Assembly (NCBI RefSeq): GCF_043951865.1
Contig: NZ_JBINJF010000012.1
Location: 1-64,000 of the forward strand
Length of the DNA: 64,000 nt
Reading direction: 5' to 3'
Source of the DNA: JAMQKA01 sp043951865
GTDB lineage: Bacteria; Bacteroidota; Rhodothermia; Balneolales; Balneolaceae
How positions within the stretch are numbered: the first letter of the stretch is position 1; every line of letters begins with the position of its first letter. Shown one piece after another: positions 18,189 through 26,396 of this stretch. The notes under the pieces were generated by a model. It made no database searches. It had not been told where the DNA came from and was given only the letters and a program-made list of their open reading frames with translations. A program made the position numbers and the translations under genes.

Positions 18189-20558
18189 ATGAGCACGAAA
18201 AAGTACACTATTCAGAAAGTAGCCGTACTCGGGTCAGGAACCATGGGCAGCCAGATAGCCGCGCATTGTGTAAATGCCGGCTTGGAAGTGCTGCTGCTGG
18301 ATCTTAAAAACGAGGATGGTGATCCCAACAAAATTGCCAAAGAGAGCATCAAAAAGCTGGGGGAGATGAACCCCGCACCACTGGCGTTGCCGGAATACAG
18401 CAAGCAGATTCAGCCAGGTAATTTTGAAGATGATTTCGACAAGCTGGTCGACTGCGACTGGATTTGTGAGGCGATCGTTGAGAAAATGGATATCAAGAAG
18501 AAGATGATGGGGCAGCTGGATGAGGTGCGGTCGGGCAGTACCATCATAAGTTCCAACACCTCCGGGCTGCCGATTAGCAAAATAAGTGAAGGCTGCTCGG
18601 AGGAATTTCAGCAGCACTTCCTGGGCACACACTTTTTCAATCCGCCCCGCTATATGAAGCTGCTGGAGGTTATTCCCACTGAAACAACTTCAGATGCTGT
18701 GGTCGATTTTATGACCCGTTTCGGGGAGAAGACGCTGGGCAAGGGGGTGGTCCGCTGCAAGGACACCCCGAACTTTATCGCCAACCGGATCGGCATCTTT
18801 TCGATGGCCAGCATCATGCCCTGGTTTTTTGACGGTACGTTCCGGGCGGAGGAGATCGACTTCCTGACCGGCACCATCACCGGCTACTCCAAAGCCGCCA
18901 CCTTCCGCACCGCCGATATGTCCGGGCTCGATATCATCCACCACGTAGCCGAGAATCTCTATCCCGCCATCCCGGATGATGAGCGGCGCGAGGTATTCAA
19001 GCTGCCCGAGTCGTTTCGGAAAATGGTGGAGGAGGGCAAACACGGAAACAAGGCCGGAAAGGGCTTTTATAAAAAAGTGCAGACCGATTCCGGGAAGGAA
19101 TACAAAGTCATAGATCCGGAAACGCACGAATATGAATCGCAGATCGACCCGGAGTTTGAGAGTACGAACAAAGCCAAAGAGAAATTTAAAACATCCGGTG
19201 AGCGACTGAAATACTTGGTCAACCAGGATGACAAGGCCGGAAATTTCCTGTGGGAGATTCACTGCGATCTGCTGTTGTATGCCGCCAACCGAATACCCGA
19301 AATAACCGATTCCCTGGAGGCCATAGACAACGCGATGAAGTGGGGTTTCAACTGGGAACTGGGTCCATTTGAGCGATGGGATGCCATAGGCGTGGCGGAG
19401 TCGGTGGCCCGTATGCAGGAAGAGAATCGCAAAGTTCCGGTTCCCGTGTTACGGATGCTGGAGTCCGGCCGTGAGCAGTTTTATGACAAGGATGAGGGCA
19501 CGGTATATAACTTGGCGACGGGGGCGATCGAGCCGCTGAGTCCGCCTGCCGAAGGAGCGCTGAAGGTGGCCCATCTGAAATCCGAGAACAAAGAAGTACT
19601 GGGTAACAAAAGTGCCGGCCTGTACGACATGGGCGATGGCGTAGCCCTGTTCGAGTTCCGCACCCGACGGCAAACGCTCGGCTTCGAACTGATTGAAACG
19701 CTGGGGGAATCCTGCGATAAGGTAAAGCAGGATTTCGATGCACTGGTCATCGGCCACGACGAGGATAGCTTCACTTACGGTGCCAACCTCATGGAAGCGA
19801 TGCAGGCGTGGCAGCAGGGCGACAAGGAGCGCGTCCGCCGGGGAGCCAGGAATTTCCAGGATGTGGTGGTCGGCCTGCGATACCAGCCGTTCCCGGTGGT
19901 GGTGGCCCCGTTCGGGCGTACCCTGGGAGGCGGTGTAGAGTTCGTTTTACATGCAGACAGTGTGGTCGCCCATCATGAACTGTATGCCGGCCTGGTGGAG
20001 GTCGGCGTGGGGTTAATTCCCGCGGGCGGGGGCACGAAAGAGATGCTGCGGCGGGCCATGCAGCGGGTGACGGAGGAGGATCGCTCGGATCCGCTGCCCT
20101 ACATCAAAGAGGTTTTCAAGACGATGGGAATGGCCAAAGTTTCTAGCAGTGCTGCCAAGGCCCGTGATTATGGTTACCTGAAGGAGTCGGATATGATTGT
20201 CATGAACCGCGACCTGCTGCTGACGGCGGCCAAAGAGGAGGCGAAAACGCTGGCGGATCAGGGCTATCGTCCACCGTTTCGACCCAAGATCAAGGTGCAG
20301 GGCCGTGAGGGGCTCAGCGGCCTCAAGCTCATGCTTTACATTATGCACGAATCCGGCTGGATCACCGATTATGACAAGGTGGTGGCCGAAAAGCTGGCCT
20401 GGGTGATGAGCGGCGGCGATCTCAGCGAACCGCAGGAGGTACCGGAGTCCTACATCCTGAAGCTGGAGCGCGAGGTGTTTATGGAGCTCCTCGAAGACGA
20501 ACGCACCCACGCCCGCATCGATCACATGCTGAAGAAAGGGAAACCGCTTAGGAATTAG
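18189..20558 (+). CDS. fadN: FadN-type bifunctional 3-hydroxyacyl-CoA dehydrogenase/enoyl-CoA hydratase
   Basis: 789-aa multifunctional beta-oxidation enzyme. The N-terminal Rossmann motif VAVLGSGTMGSQIA (about 11-24) is followed by THFFNPPRYMKLLEV and the 3HCDH domains. A second 3HCDH-like unit (NRIPEITDSLEAIDNAMKWG) lies mid-protein, and a C-terminal crotonase domain (about 480-720) shows RTLGGGVEFVLHAD and EVGVGLIPAGGGT. Dehydrogenase-before-hydratase order and length match Bacillus FadN, not E. coli FadB. The TAG stop touches the left inverted repeat of the inserted S23-like cassette, which separates it from its thiolase partner fadA. Confidence 0.92.
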   Translation: MSTKKYTIQKVAVLGSGTMGSQIAAHCVNAGLEVLLLDLKNEDGDPNKIAKESIKKLGEMNPAPLALPEYSKQIQPGNFEDDFDKLVDCDWICEAIVEKMDIKKKMMGQLDEVRSGSTIISSNTSGLPISKISEGCSEEFQQHFLGTHFFNPPRYMKLLEVIPTETTSDAVVDFMTRFGEKTLGKGVVRCKDTPNFIANRIGIFSMASIMPWFFDGTFRAEEIDFLTGTITGYSKAATFRTADMSGLDIIHHVAENLYPAIPDDERREVFKLPESFRKMVEEGKHGNKAGKGFYKKVQTDSGKEYKVIDPETHEYESQIDPEFESTNKAKEKFKTSGERLKYLVNQDDKAGNFLWEIHCDLLLYAANRIPEITDSLEAIDNAMKWGFNWELGPFERWDAIGVAESVARMQEENRKVPVPVLRMLESGREQFYDKDEGTVYNLATGAIEPLSPPAEGALKVAHLKSENKEVLGNKSAGLYDMGDGVALFEFRTRRQTLGFELIETLGESCDKVKQDFDALVIGHDEDSFTYGANLMEAMQAWQQGDKERVRRGARNFQDVVVGLRYQPFPVVVAPFGRTLGGGVEFVLHADSVVAHHELYAGLVEVGVGLIPAGGGTKEMLRRAMQRVTEEDRSDPLPYIKEVFKTMGMAKVSSSAAKARDYGYLKESDMIVMNRDLLLTAAKEEAKTLADQGYRPPFRPKIKVQGREGLSGLKLMLYIMHESGWITDYDKVVAEKLAWVMSGGDLSEPQEVPESYILKLEREVFMELLEDERTHARIDHMLKKGKPLRN

Positions 20559-20587
20559 TCATGAGTTGTGGGTCTTGAGTCGTGAGT
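20558..20587. repeat. Left inverted repeat of the four-helix-bundle cassette
   Basis: 30 bp reading GTCATGAGT...TCGTGAGT. Its reverse complement matches 21022-21051 at 25 of 30 positions. Its first base is the last base of the fadN stop codon. Confidence 0.8.
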
Positions 20588-20660
20588 AAAAAAATTTTGT
20601 AAGGATTCTGCTCGAAAGGGATTTATTAGGTGTTAAACCTAACTTAAGATCACATAGGCT

Positions 20661-21011
20661 ATGAATCGATTTAAAAATTTGGATATTTGGAAACGGGCTG
20701 TAGAACTAGCTTCCCAGATATACGAAGTAACTGTTGAGTTCCCGGATGAAGAAAAGTATGGATTAGTTTCCCAGTTGAGAAGATGTGCTGTTTCAATCGG
20801 CTCAAATATTGCAGAAGGAGCGGGCAGAGGTTCCAATAGTCAGTTCAAGCATTTTTTAAGTATTGCTTACGGATCCTCTTATGAATTGGAAACCCAATTG
20901 ATCATTGCTGAGAATCTAAATTTCATTGATGAATCAGAAAATAAGGACCTCTTAGATGAAGTAACTACACTACAAAAAATGATTTATTCGCTAAGCCAAA
21001 AACTAGAATAA
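20661..21011 (+). CDS. Four-helix-bundle protein (23S rRNA intervening-sequence / S23 family)
   Basis: 116-aa protein of the four helix bundle (S23/IVP, TIGR02436-like) family. Diagnostic stretches are FPDEEKYGLVSQLRRCAVSI, SNIAEGAGRGS, and FLSIAYGSSYELETQLIIA. The fold is shared with the Avd accessory protein of diversity-generating retroelements, but no reverse transcriptase is present here. The cellular role of orphan copies is unknown; the fold is basic on one face and may bind nucleic acid. Codon use is more AT-rich than in the flanking fad genes, which supports transfer. It sits on the same strand as the fad operon. Confidence 0.9.
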   Translation: MNRFKNLDIWKRAVELASQIYEVTVEFPDEEKYGLVSQLRRCAVSIGSNIAEGAGRGSNSQFKHFLSIAYGSSYELETQLIIAENLNFIDESENKDLLDEVTTLQKMIYSLSQKLE

Positions 21012-21021
21012 AGCCTCTAAA

Positions 21022-21051
21022 ACTCACGACCCAAGACACACGCCCCATGAC
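21022..21051. repeat. Right inverted repeat of the four-helix-bundle cassette
   Basis: 30 bp reading ACTCACGAC...CCCATGAC, the inverted counterpart of 20558-20587. The fadA start codon ATG (21047-21049) is inside the repeat. Confidence 0.8.
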
Positions 21052-22237
21052 TAAAAAAAACGAGCCTGTAATCGTTGCTGCCGCCAGAACGCCAACCGGA
21101 AAAGCAAACAAAGGATCACTCCGCTTTACCTATCCCGATACATTGGGGGGAGAAGTGATCAAGTCACTGCTGCAGCGGGCGCCCTCACTCAAGCCAGAGA
21201 TGGTGGATGATGTGATCATGGGCTGTGCCTTCCCGGAAGCATCGCAGGGAATGAATGTGGCTCGCCAGTGTGCATTGCTGGGGGGACTGCCGCCTTCTGT
21301 GCCCGCCGCCACTGTGAACCGGTTCTGTTCTTCCGGGCTGCAGACCATCGCCCAGGCCGCCGAGCGCATCATGGCCGGCAATGCCGATGCGATCATTGCG
21401 GGTGGCGTCGAAACCATGTCGATGGTGCCGATGGGCGGCCATACGCTGCGACCCAATCCCGAACTGGTGGACAATTACCCCGAGGTCTATATCAGCATGG
21501 GACTAACGGCGGAAAATGTGGCCGAAAAGTATGAGATCAGCCGGGAAGACCAAGACGCCTTTGCCTACAGGAGCCATAAGCGGGCGATTGAGGCATGGGA
21601 AGAAAACCGTTTTGAAGAGCAGATTGTACCGATTGAGGTCACCGAAAAGATGGTCACGGCCGACGGGGAGATGGAAGAAAACAGCTTCCTGTTTGAGGTG
21701 GATGAAGGTCCGCGCAAAGATACTTCTGAAGACGTGCTGGCTAACCTGAGGCCCGTCTTTAAACAGGGTGGAACCGTAACCGCCGGCAACTCCTCGCAGA
21801 TGAACGACGCTGCTTCTGCCGTCATCGTGATGAGCCGGGAAAAAGCCGAAGAGCTGGAACTGGAACCCCTGGCTCGGTTTGTCGGGTTTTCCGTGGCTGG
21901 GGTGCCGCCGGAGATCATGGGTATCGGTCCGGTAGAGGCTGTGCCCAAAGTGTTAAAGCAAACCGGTCTCAATAAAAACGATATCGACATTATAGAGCTG
22001 AACGAAGCCTTTGCATCCCAGTCACTGGCCGTCATTCGGGAGCTGGACCTTGATCCCGAAATTGTAAATGTAAACGGTGGAGCCATAGCCATGGGACATC
22101 CCCTCGGCTGCACTGGTGCGAAGCTGAGCACGCAGATCCTCTATGAAATGAAACGGCGCGGTTCCCGCTATGGACTGGTTACCATGTGTGTGGGCGGAGG
22201 AATGGGCGCGGCGGGTATTTTCGAAAACCTGGCGTAG
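21047..22237 (+). CDS. fadA: Acetyl-CoA acyltransferase (3-ketoacyl-CoA thiolase)
   Basis: 396-aa thiolase that cleaves 3-ketoacyl-CoA in the last step of beta-oxidation. The acylated Cys94 is in NRFCSSGLQTIAQAAE; the C-terminal GGAIAMGHPLGCTGA His motif and CVGGGMGAAGIFE with the second catalytic Cys are intact. It is the natural partner of fadN. The start codon lies within the inverted repeat of the inserted cassette, so the upstream ribosome-binding region has been replaced by repeat sequence and expression may differ from the ancestral operon. Confidence 0.93.
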   Translation: MTKKNEPVIVAAARTPTGKANKGSLRFTYPDTLGGEVIKSLLQRAPSLKPEMVDDVIMGCAFPEASQGMNVARQCALLGGLPPSVPAATVNRFCSSGLQTIAQAAERIMAGNADAIIAGGVETMSMVPMGGHTLRPNPELVDNYPEVYISMGLTAENVAEKYEISREDQDAFAYRSHKRAIEAWEENRFEEQIVPIEVTEKMVTADGEMEENSFLFEVDEGPRKDTSEDVLANLRPVFKQGGTVTAGNSSQMNDAASAVIVMSREKAEELELEPLARFVGFSVAGVPPEIMGIGPVEAVPKVLKQTGLNKNDIDIIELNEAFASQSLAVIRELDLDPEIVNVNGGAIAMGHPLGCTGAKLSTQILYEMKRRGSRYGLVTMCVGGGMGAAGIFENLA

Positions 22238-22293
22238 GAATTTCTTAAATCACGAATTCCAAATGCCAAACTATTCGCTGTTTATATCAACGT

Positions 22294-22372
22294 GTCATTT
22301 CGACCGCAAGGGAGAAAGCTTTATGGGAGCGAGCTCGATAGACAAAAGATCTCTCACTCCGTTCGAGATGAC
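22294..22372. repeat. Dispersed hairpin repeat B (GTCATTTCGA...TCGAGATGAC)
   Basis: An imperfect inverted repeat of about 28 bp per arm: 22294-22322 pairs with 22345-22372, with outer arms GTCATTTCGA and TCGAGATGAC. Similar hairpins are, from memory, common between genes in Bacteroidota. It lies between fadA and the dienoyl-CoA reductase gene and contains no ORF of note. Confidence 0.7.
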
Positions 22373-22431
22373 TAACAATGGGTTAATGAGTATTAAATTA
22401 ACATTTCATTAATTGATCAACTAAAAAATCT

Positions 22432-23286
22432 ATGTTCACCCCTGATACGCTTGAACACCAAACCATCCTCATCACCGGCGGGGGAAGCGGTCTTGGATTA
22501 AGCATGGCCCAAAAGTTTGCTTCCCTGGGTGCCAATATTGCGATCTGTGGTCGCACGGAAGAGAAGCTGCAAAATGCGGTAAAAGAGATCGAAAAGAGTG
22601 GGGAGGGTGAGGTGAAATATTACGTGGCGGATGTCCGGGATTATGACCGCGTGAAAGAGATGATCCACAGTATTATTGATGACTTTGGAGAGATGACGGG
22701 TCTCGTAAATAATGCCGCCGGGAACTTCCTGGCGGCTTCTGAGGATCTGACGCCCGGCGGATTTAAAGCTGTGGTCGATATTGTATTGCATGGTTCGTTT
22801 AACTGCACGCATCTGTTTGGAAATTACCTGATCGATAACGAGAGGAAAGGCAATATCCTCAATATTGTAACGACGTATGCGGAATCGACGGGATCGGCCT
22901 TTGTGCTGCCCTCGGCGTGTGGCAAGGCGGGCGTTCTCACTATGACGCGGTCGCTGGCGTATGAATGGGCCACCTACGGGATCAGGCTCAATGCCATCGC
23001 TCCGGGACCGTTTCCCACCGAAGGAGCATGGTCAAGACTGCTGCCTGATGAAGATGCCGTGGAAACGTTTCTCTCCAAAATTCCCGCTGGCAGATTCGGC
23101 GAGCATGAAGAACTTGCTAATCTGGCTGCGTTCCTGATGTCGGATATGGCGGTGTACATAACAGGGGAATGCGTCACTATTGACGGGGGAGAGCGGCTGG
23201 GAGCCGGGCAGTTCAACTTTATAGATCAGCTTGGACCGCGTGACCAACTGAAGAAGTTATTTGCCCGGATGAGGTCAACGGAATAA
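22432..23286 (+). CDS. 2,4-dienoyl-CoA reductase-like SDR
   Basis: 284-aa SDR. GGGSGLGLSMA binds the cofactor, LVNNAAGNF replaces the classic NNAG block, and the active-site segment reads PSACGKAGVLTM. The canonical Tyr of YxxxK is absent and Lys is kept, as in mitochondrial and Bacillus-type 2,4-dienoyl-CoA reductases. The enzyme would process double bonds of unsaturated fatty acids. Position last in the fadD-fadN-fadA series supports that role. About 195 bp with a hairpin repeat separate it from fadA, so it may also be transcribed independently. Confidence 0.82.
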   Translation: MFTPDTLEHQTILITGGGSGLGLSMAQKFASLGANIAICGRTEEKLQNAVKEIEKSGEGEVKYYVADVRDYDRVKEMIHSIIDDFGEMTGLVNNAAGNFLAASEDLTPGGFKAVVDIVLHGSFNCTHLFGNYLIDNERKGNILNIVTTYAESTGSAFVLPSACGKAGVLTMTRSLAYEWATYGIRLNAIAPGPFPTEGAWSRLLPDEDAVETFLSKIPAGRFGEHEELANLAAFLMSDMAVYITGECVTIDGGERLGAGQFNFIDQLGPRDQLKKLFARMRSTE

Positions 23287-23302
23287 CATTCTGTACCACC
23301 TA

Positions 23303-24151
23303 CTATAGAGTCAGCTTCTTGCCAATTTTATCCACAACCTTCAGTGTACGGTAGAGGTCATAAGCACCAAAAGGAGTAGGTCTATTGAGTTGTATCGCTT
23401 TGAGGAATTGCGACGAGGCCAGTTCGGCAGAACGGGAGGCGTCAAATAGTTTTTTCTGGAAAAAGAGACGATCGCCGTCGCTTACCTTCCCGATACGTCC
23501 CTTTTGTTCAAGGATGTCGCAATCCAAAATGTATGAGGCGTCTGAGGCCATGCGGATATGGTTATTTCTGTGCGAGGCTGTATTTACAAAAATGTTGGCC
23601 GTACTTCCGCTCTCGAAACGCAGGAAAATATGGGTGGCACCACCTAGGCGGGCCGCCTGCTTCGTTTGGTTGACGTCTACCTGGTGGATCGCCCCTTTCA
23701 TCCATTTAATGCAAAAAGCAAGTTCGTCGATCCAGTAGTAGGAGGGAATATTGTCGCGTTCCAGGAAGTCGGTGTGCCCGATTTCACGTATGATCTGGAT
23801 AAAGTGGGGCTTCTGAATTTTTTGGATCATCCATTGCGAAGCGGGCGCGAGAGAAGGCCAGTGGCTGAACTGAACCGCGACATTCGACTCTTCGGATGCA
23901 TGGTATATTTTTTCAATATTTGGGAGCTTCCGGGGAAGCCTGGAAACGAGGAAGCAGTGATAACCCGCTTTTACCGCCTCCATCAGGGTATCGAGGTTGG
24001 TATCGGATTCGTCAATAATCACGCAGGCGTCGGCGGTACCAAGATCGTCAAGCGAGCGCGTGATAATCACTTCACTGACAGAAGGATGCTGTCCCATGTT
24101 TTTTTCCCACGCGACAGCGCGCTCTGCAGTTCCAATAATTCCGATTTTCAT
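23303..24151 (-). CDS. Gfo/Idh/MocA-like oxidoreductase
   Basis: 282-aa protein with an N-terminal Rossmann start (MKIGIIGTAERAVAWEK) and a C-terminal alpha/beta region typical of the Gfo/Idh/MocA family. The usual EKP catalytic motif appears as SRLPRK, and the family length of 330-370 aa is shortened. It may therefore be a non-catalytic or divergent member. It converges with the dienoyl reductase gene at a 16-bp distance and has no functional neighbours that indicate a substrate. Confidence 0.6.
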   Translation of the reverse strand: MKIGIIGTAERAVAWEKNMGQHPSVSEVIITRSLDDLGTADACVIIDESDTNLDTLMEAVKAGYHCFLVSRLPRKLPNIEKIYHASEESNVAVQFSHWPSLAPASQWMIQKIQKPHFIQIIREIGHTDFLERDNIPSYYWIDELAFCIKWMKGAIHQVDVNQTKQAARLGGATHIFLRFESGSTANIFVNTASHRNNHIRMASDASYILDCDILEQKGRIGKVSDGDRLFFQKKLFDASRSAELASSQFLKAIQLNRPTPFGAYDLYRTLKVVDKIGKKLTL

Positions 24152-24257
24152 AGTGGTATTGCTTAGCTGGGCTCTGAAAAAGCCATTATCCGCAAATACC
24201 GGTTGAATTTCAACTGAAGAGTCTGCTTCTTGCGGAACAGCGGGGAGGATCCGGCGG

Positions 24258-24440
24258 TCAGTCGGGCATGACTAGAGCAAGAATGAAATAGAGTAAAACA
24301 GGACTGCCCCATCCCATCACGGTTAGCACTACGAATATAATACGTACAATTGTAGGGTCCCAGCCGAGATAGTCAGCTATTCCACCACATACGCCGGCAA
24401 TCATTTTGTCTGTTCTGGATTTGGATAGTCGTGCTCCCAT
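24258..24440 (-). CDS. PspC-domain membrane protein
   Basis: 60-aa protein. RLSKSRTDKMIAGVCGGIADYLGWDPTIVR is the PspC domain hallmark, followed by one or two hydrophobic helices at the C-terminus. PspC homologs are inner-membrane stress-response proteins. An in-frame TTG at 24518 would add 26 residues and overlap the upstream gene, but ATG 24440 gives the normal family N-terminus and is preferred. It is on the same strand immediately downstream of the CDP-alcohol phosphatidyltransferase, suggesting a membrane-related operon. Confidence 0.85.
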   Translation of the reverse strand: MGARLSKSRTDKMIAGVCGGIADYLGWDPTIVRIIFVVLTVMGWGSPVLLYFILALVMPD

Positions 24441-24514
24441 AAGAAGATAAAGATAATCGTTAGTTGTTTTGTAAGCCGTTGTAGCTTTCCTTACGTATGG
24501 TTTCGGTCTTTGTT

Positions 24515-25213
24515 TCAATTCTTTTCGAGGTTCAGGTAAAAAGATAAACCAAAATAATAAACAGGGTACAAAAAAGAGCTGTAGATCAAAAATGGGGAGG
24601 AATCATCAAAAAAGTAGAGCAGCAACAGCATCTGTATGAAAAACAATCCTCCCAGCATAATGTTCCACTTTTTAAAGCGGGCTGTTTTGGTTGGATAGAT
24701 GAATTTTACGGGCATAAACGTACCAGCGGCGAAAAGCAGCAAAATACCGGAAGAAAAAGCGGTGGGAAGATCAAGCAGGAAAAGATAAAAAACGACGATA
24801 TTCCAGTAGGAGGGAAAGCCAAGAAAAAAGTTGTCGGACGTTTTGGCCCGGGTGTTCGAAAACCCGAGGATGCTGCTCAGGGCGCAGGCCAGCAAAATCC
24901 AGGGTGGAATCTGTAAAGCGGCATATGCCCAGAGAAGAGGAGCTATAGTCCAGATAATAAAATCGATGATATTATCCATCAACGCTCCATCGATTTTTGG
25001 TGCCTCGGTTTTTATGTTGGTTGCACGGGCCAACGTTCCGTCGACCGCATCAATGAGCACCGAAAGGGCCAATATCCATAACGCCCATTGAAAGTAGCCA
25101 TCATAAATTAAAATGATTGCCCATAATCCCAGTGCCGCTCCGACAGCCGTTAGCAGATGCACACCATATGCAAGTATATTCACACTAAGCCGTTGTAATA
25201 TTATAAGATACAA
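24515..25213 (-). CDS. pcs: CDP-alcohol phosphatidyltransferase, probably phosphatidylcholine synthase
   Basis: 232-aa integral membrane enzyme with several hydrophobic helices. The CDP-alcohol phosphatidyltransferase signature DAVDGTLAR, then GALMDNIID, is complete. The N-terminal VHLLTAVGAALGLWAI and the internal FLGFPSYWNIVVFYLF resemble bacterial phosphatidylcholine synthase, which joins CDP-diacylglycerol and choline. That subfamily call comes from remembered sequence similarity. Start codon is uncertain: TTG 25213 or GTG 25183. PspC follows directly. Confidence 0.75.
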   Translation of the reverse strand: MYLIILQRLSVNILAYGVHLLTAVGAALGLWAIILIYDGYFQWALWILALSVLIDAVDGTLARATNIKTEAPKIDGALMDNIIDFIIWTIAPLLWAYAALQIPPWILLACALSSILGFSNTRAKTSDNFFLGFPSYWNIVVFYLFLLDLPTAFSSGILLLFAAGTFMPVKFIYPTKTARFKKWNIMLGGLFFIQMLLLLYFFDDSSPFLIYSSFLYPVYYFGLSFYLNLEKN

Positions 25214-25537
25214 GTAGATCTTAATATGGGTTCATCTAAATAAAATAAAAAAAGAAGAACCTTTATAGTCCCACTTTTTACAATAAATGATGAATTTGCA
25301 AGCTGCGAGACAGGTTGGGGAAGAATTAGTACAATTGTCAGCCGGTAAAAACAATAGTGTCGTGTCAAATCCCGGATTTCGGATGTAACTGGCAGAACGC
25401 GGCTACCACCAATCAGGCTGATACTTGCAGGGACAGATCATTTGAAGGGACTGTTGGAACACCTACCCTGCGGTCTATCCGCAGTATCCGTGCCATCTGC
25501 GTTCCGGCAAACCTGAATTATTATGGTCGACATGGCG
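25214..25537. other. Intergenic region with dispersed repeat F
   Basis: 324 bases between two minus-strand genes. At 25467-25504 a stretch reads CCTGCGGTCTATCCGCAG then TATCCGTGCCATCTGCGTTC, a form of a short repeat that I recall as common between genes in Bacteroidota. The rest is AT-rich and probably contains the promoter of the pcs gene. No gene was supported. Confidence 0.45.
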
Positions 25538-26395
25538 CTAGTTTACTCGTATCTGCATGTGCCCGATGGTGTGGCCGAGATAATTGACATCGAACTGCTG
25601 CAGGCCGGACGGCAGATTATCCAGGTAGAATTCTCCCTCCTCGTCGGTCACAGTCCACGTTTGCGTGCCATTGAGCACGATATCTGCATTGGGAAGCGGC
25701 TTTTTGGGGTCTCCATGTAGCAATTTTCCGGAAATTACGCCGGGTTTTTCATGTGCATTTACCTGGAGTGCCAGGTTTTTGCCGGGCAGCTTTTCGGTTT
25801 CTATAAATGCCGGGCCGTTCTCGCTGTTGTCAAAATGGGTCCGTTCCTGTGTCAATTGTTCATATTCCACAGGAATGGCATAATTCACCCGCCTTGATTG
25901 CTGATCAGCTCCAATCTGTGTTAAGCGAATCTGCCGGAAGCAGCGCAGGGCCTGCTCGTCGATGGCTCCTTCGATTCCCTTCAGAATTCGATAGGATTCA
26001 GGACCGCTCCTATACTGGAGATCAAATTGTACAATCACTTTGGGTCTGGTGCTGTCACTGTACTGGTGCTGTTCGGTGTTTATGCACTCAAATGAGGGTG
26101 TATCTGCGGTATCTGCCACCAGCATGACCGGGCTGGTGATGTAGCGAATCTGCGCTGATTTTTTTGTTGGCGTTGAGATATTATCTCCCAAAAACATCAT
26201 TCCTGATAAAATGAGAAGGGTTGCCGGGATTGCGACCAGCAGTGCTATGCGGAGGTTGGAATGGGTCGTAAACCACGTTCTGTTCTTGTAAAAGGTCAGC
26301 GACGCCCAGGTTATCGCGGCGAGCACCATCCACAGCACAAAGACCTGCAAGAATGTTTGCAGTCCCCAGCTTCCGGTATTTATAAGGTCGAACAA
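25538..26395 (-). CDS. BlaR1-derived membrane protein with TonB-like and carboxypeptidase-regulatory domains
   Basis: 285-aa protein, third member of the array downstream of blaI. Two N-terminal hydrophobic helices (about 14-35 and 48-70) resemble the start of BlaR1 but there is no M56 peptidase HExxH. A TonB C-terminal-like stretch (VIVQFDLQYRSGPESY to RRVNYAIPVEYEQL) and a C-terminal carboxypeptidase-regulatory-like beta domain (ISGKLLHGDPKKPLPNADI, TVTDEEGEFYLDNLP) follow. It starts with TTG 26395, one base after the upstream stop. The role is unknown; it looks like a shuffled paralog of the full-length BlaR1-TonB protein. Confidence 0.65.
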   Translation of the reverse strand: MFDLINTGSWGLQTFLQVFVLWMVLAAITWASLTFYKNRTWFTTHSNLRIALLVAIPATLLILSGMMFLGDNISTPTKKSAQIRYITSPVMLVADTADTPSFECINTEQHQYSDSTRPKVIVQFDLQYRSGPESYRILKGIEGAIDEQALRCFRQIRLTQIGADQQSRRVNYAIPVEYEQLTQERTHFDNSENGPAFIETEKLPGKNLALQVNAHEKPGVISGKLLHGDPKKPLPNADIVLNGTQTWTVTDEEGEFYLDNLPSGLQQFDVNYLGHTIGHMQIRVN

Positions 26396-26396
26396 G

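Larger units (their letters stand above)
20558..21051. mobile_element. Putative mobile cassette: S23-like gene between 30-bp inverted repeats
   Basis: Seen: a 494-bp unit made of one small gene and two 30-bp imperfect inverted repeats, filling the whole gap between fadN and fadA. Known: four-helix-bundle proteins of this family were first found inside 23S rRNA intervening sequences and are also scattered as orphans. Inferred: the unit moved into the fad operon. It encodes no transposase, so mobility would need enzymes in trans. No target-site duplication is evident. Confidence 0.45.

Noticed and set aside
20558..21051. Diversity-generating retroelement suggested by the Avd-like fold
   Set aside because: No reverse transcriptase with YxDD, no template and variable repeats and no target protein are in the window.
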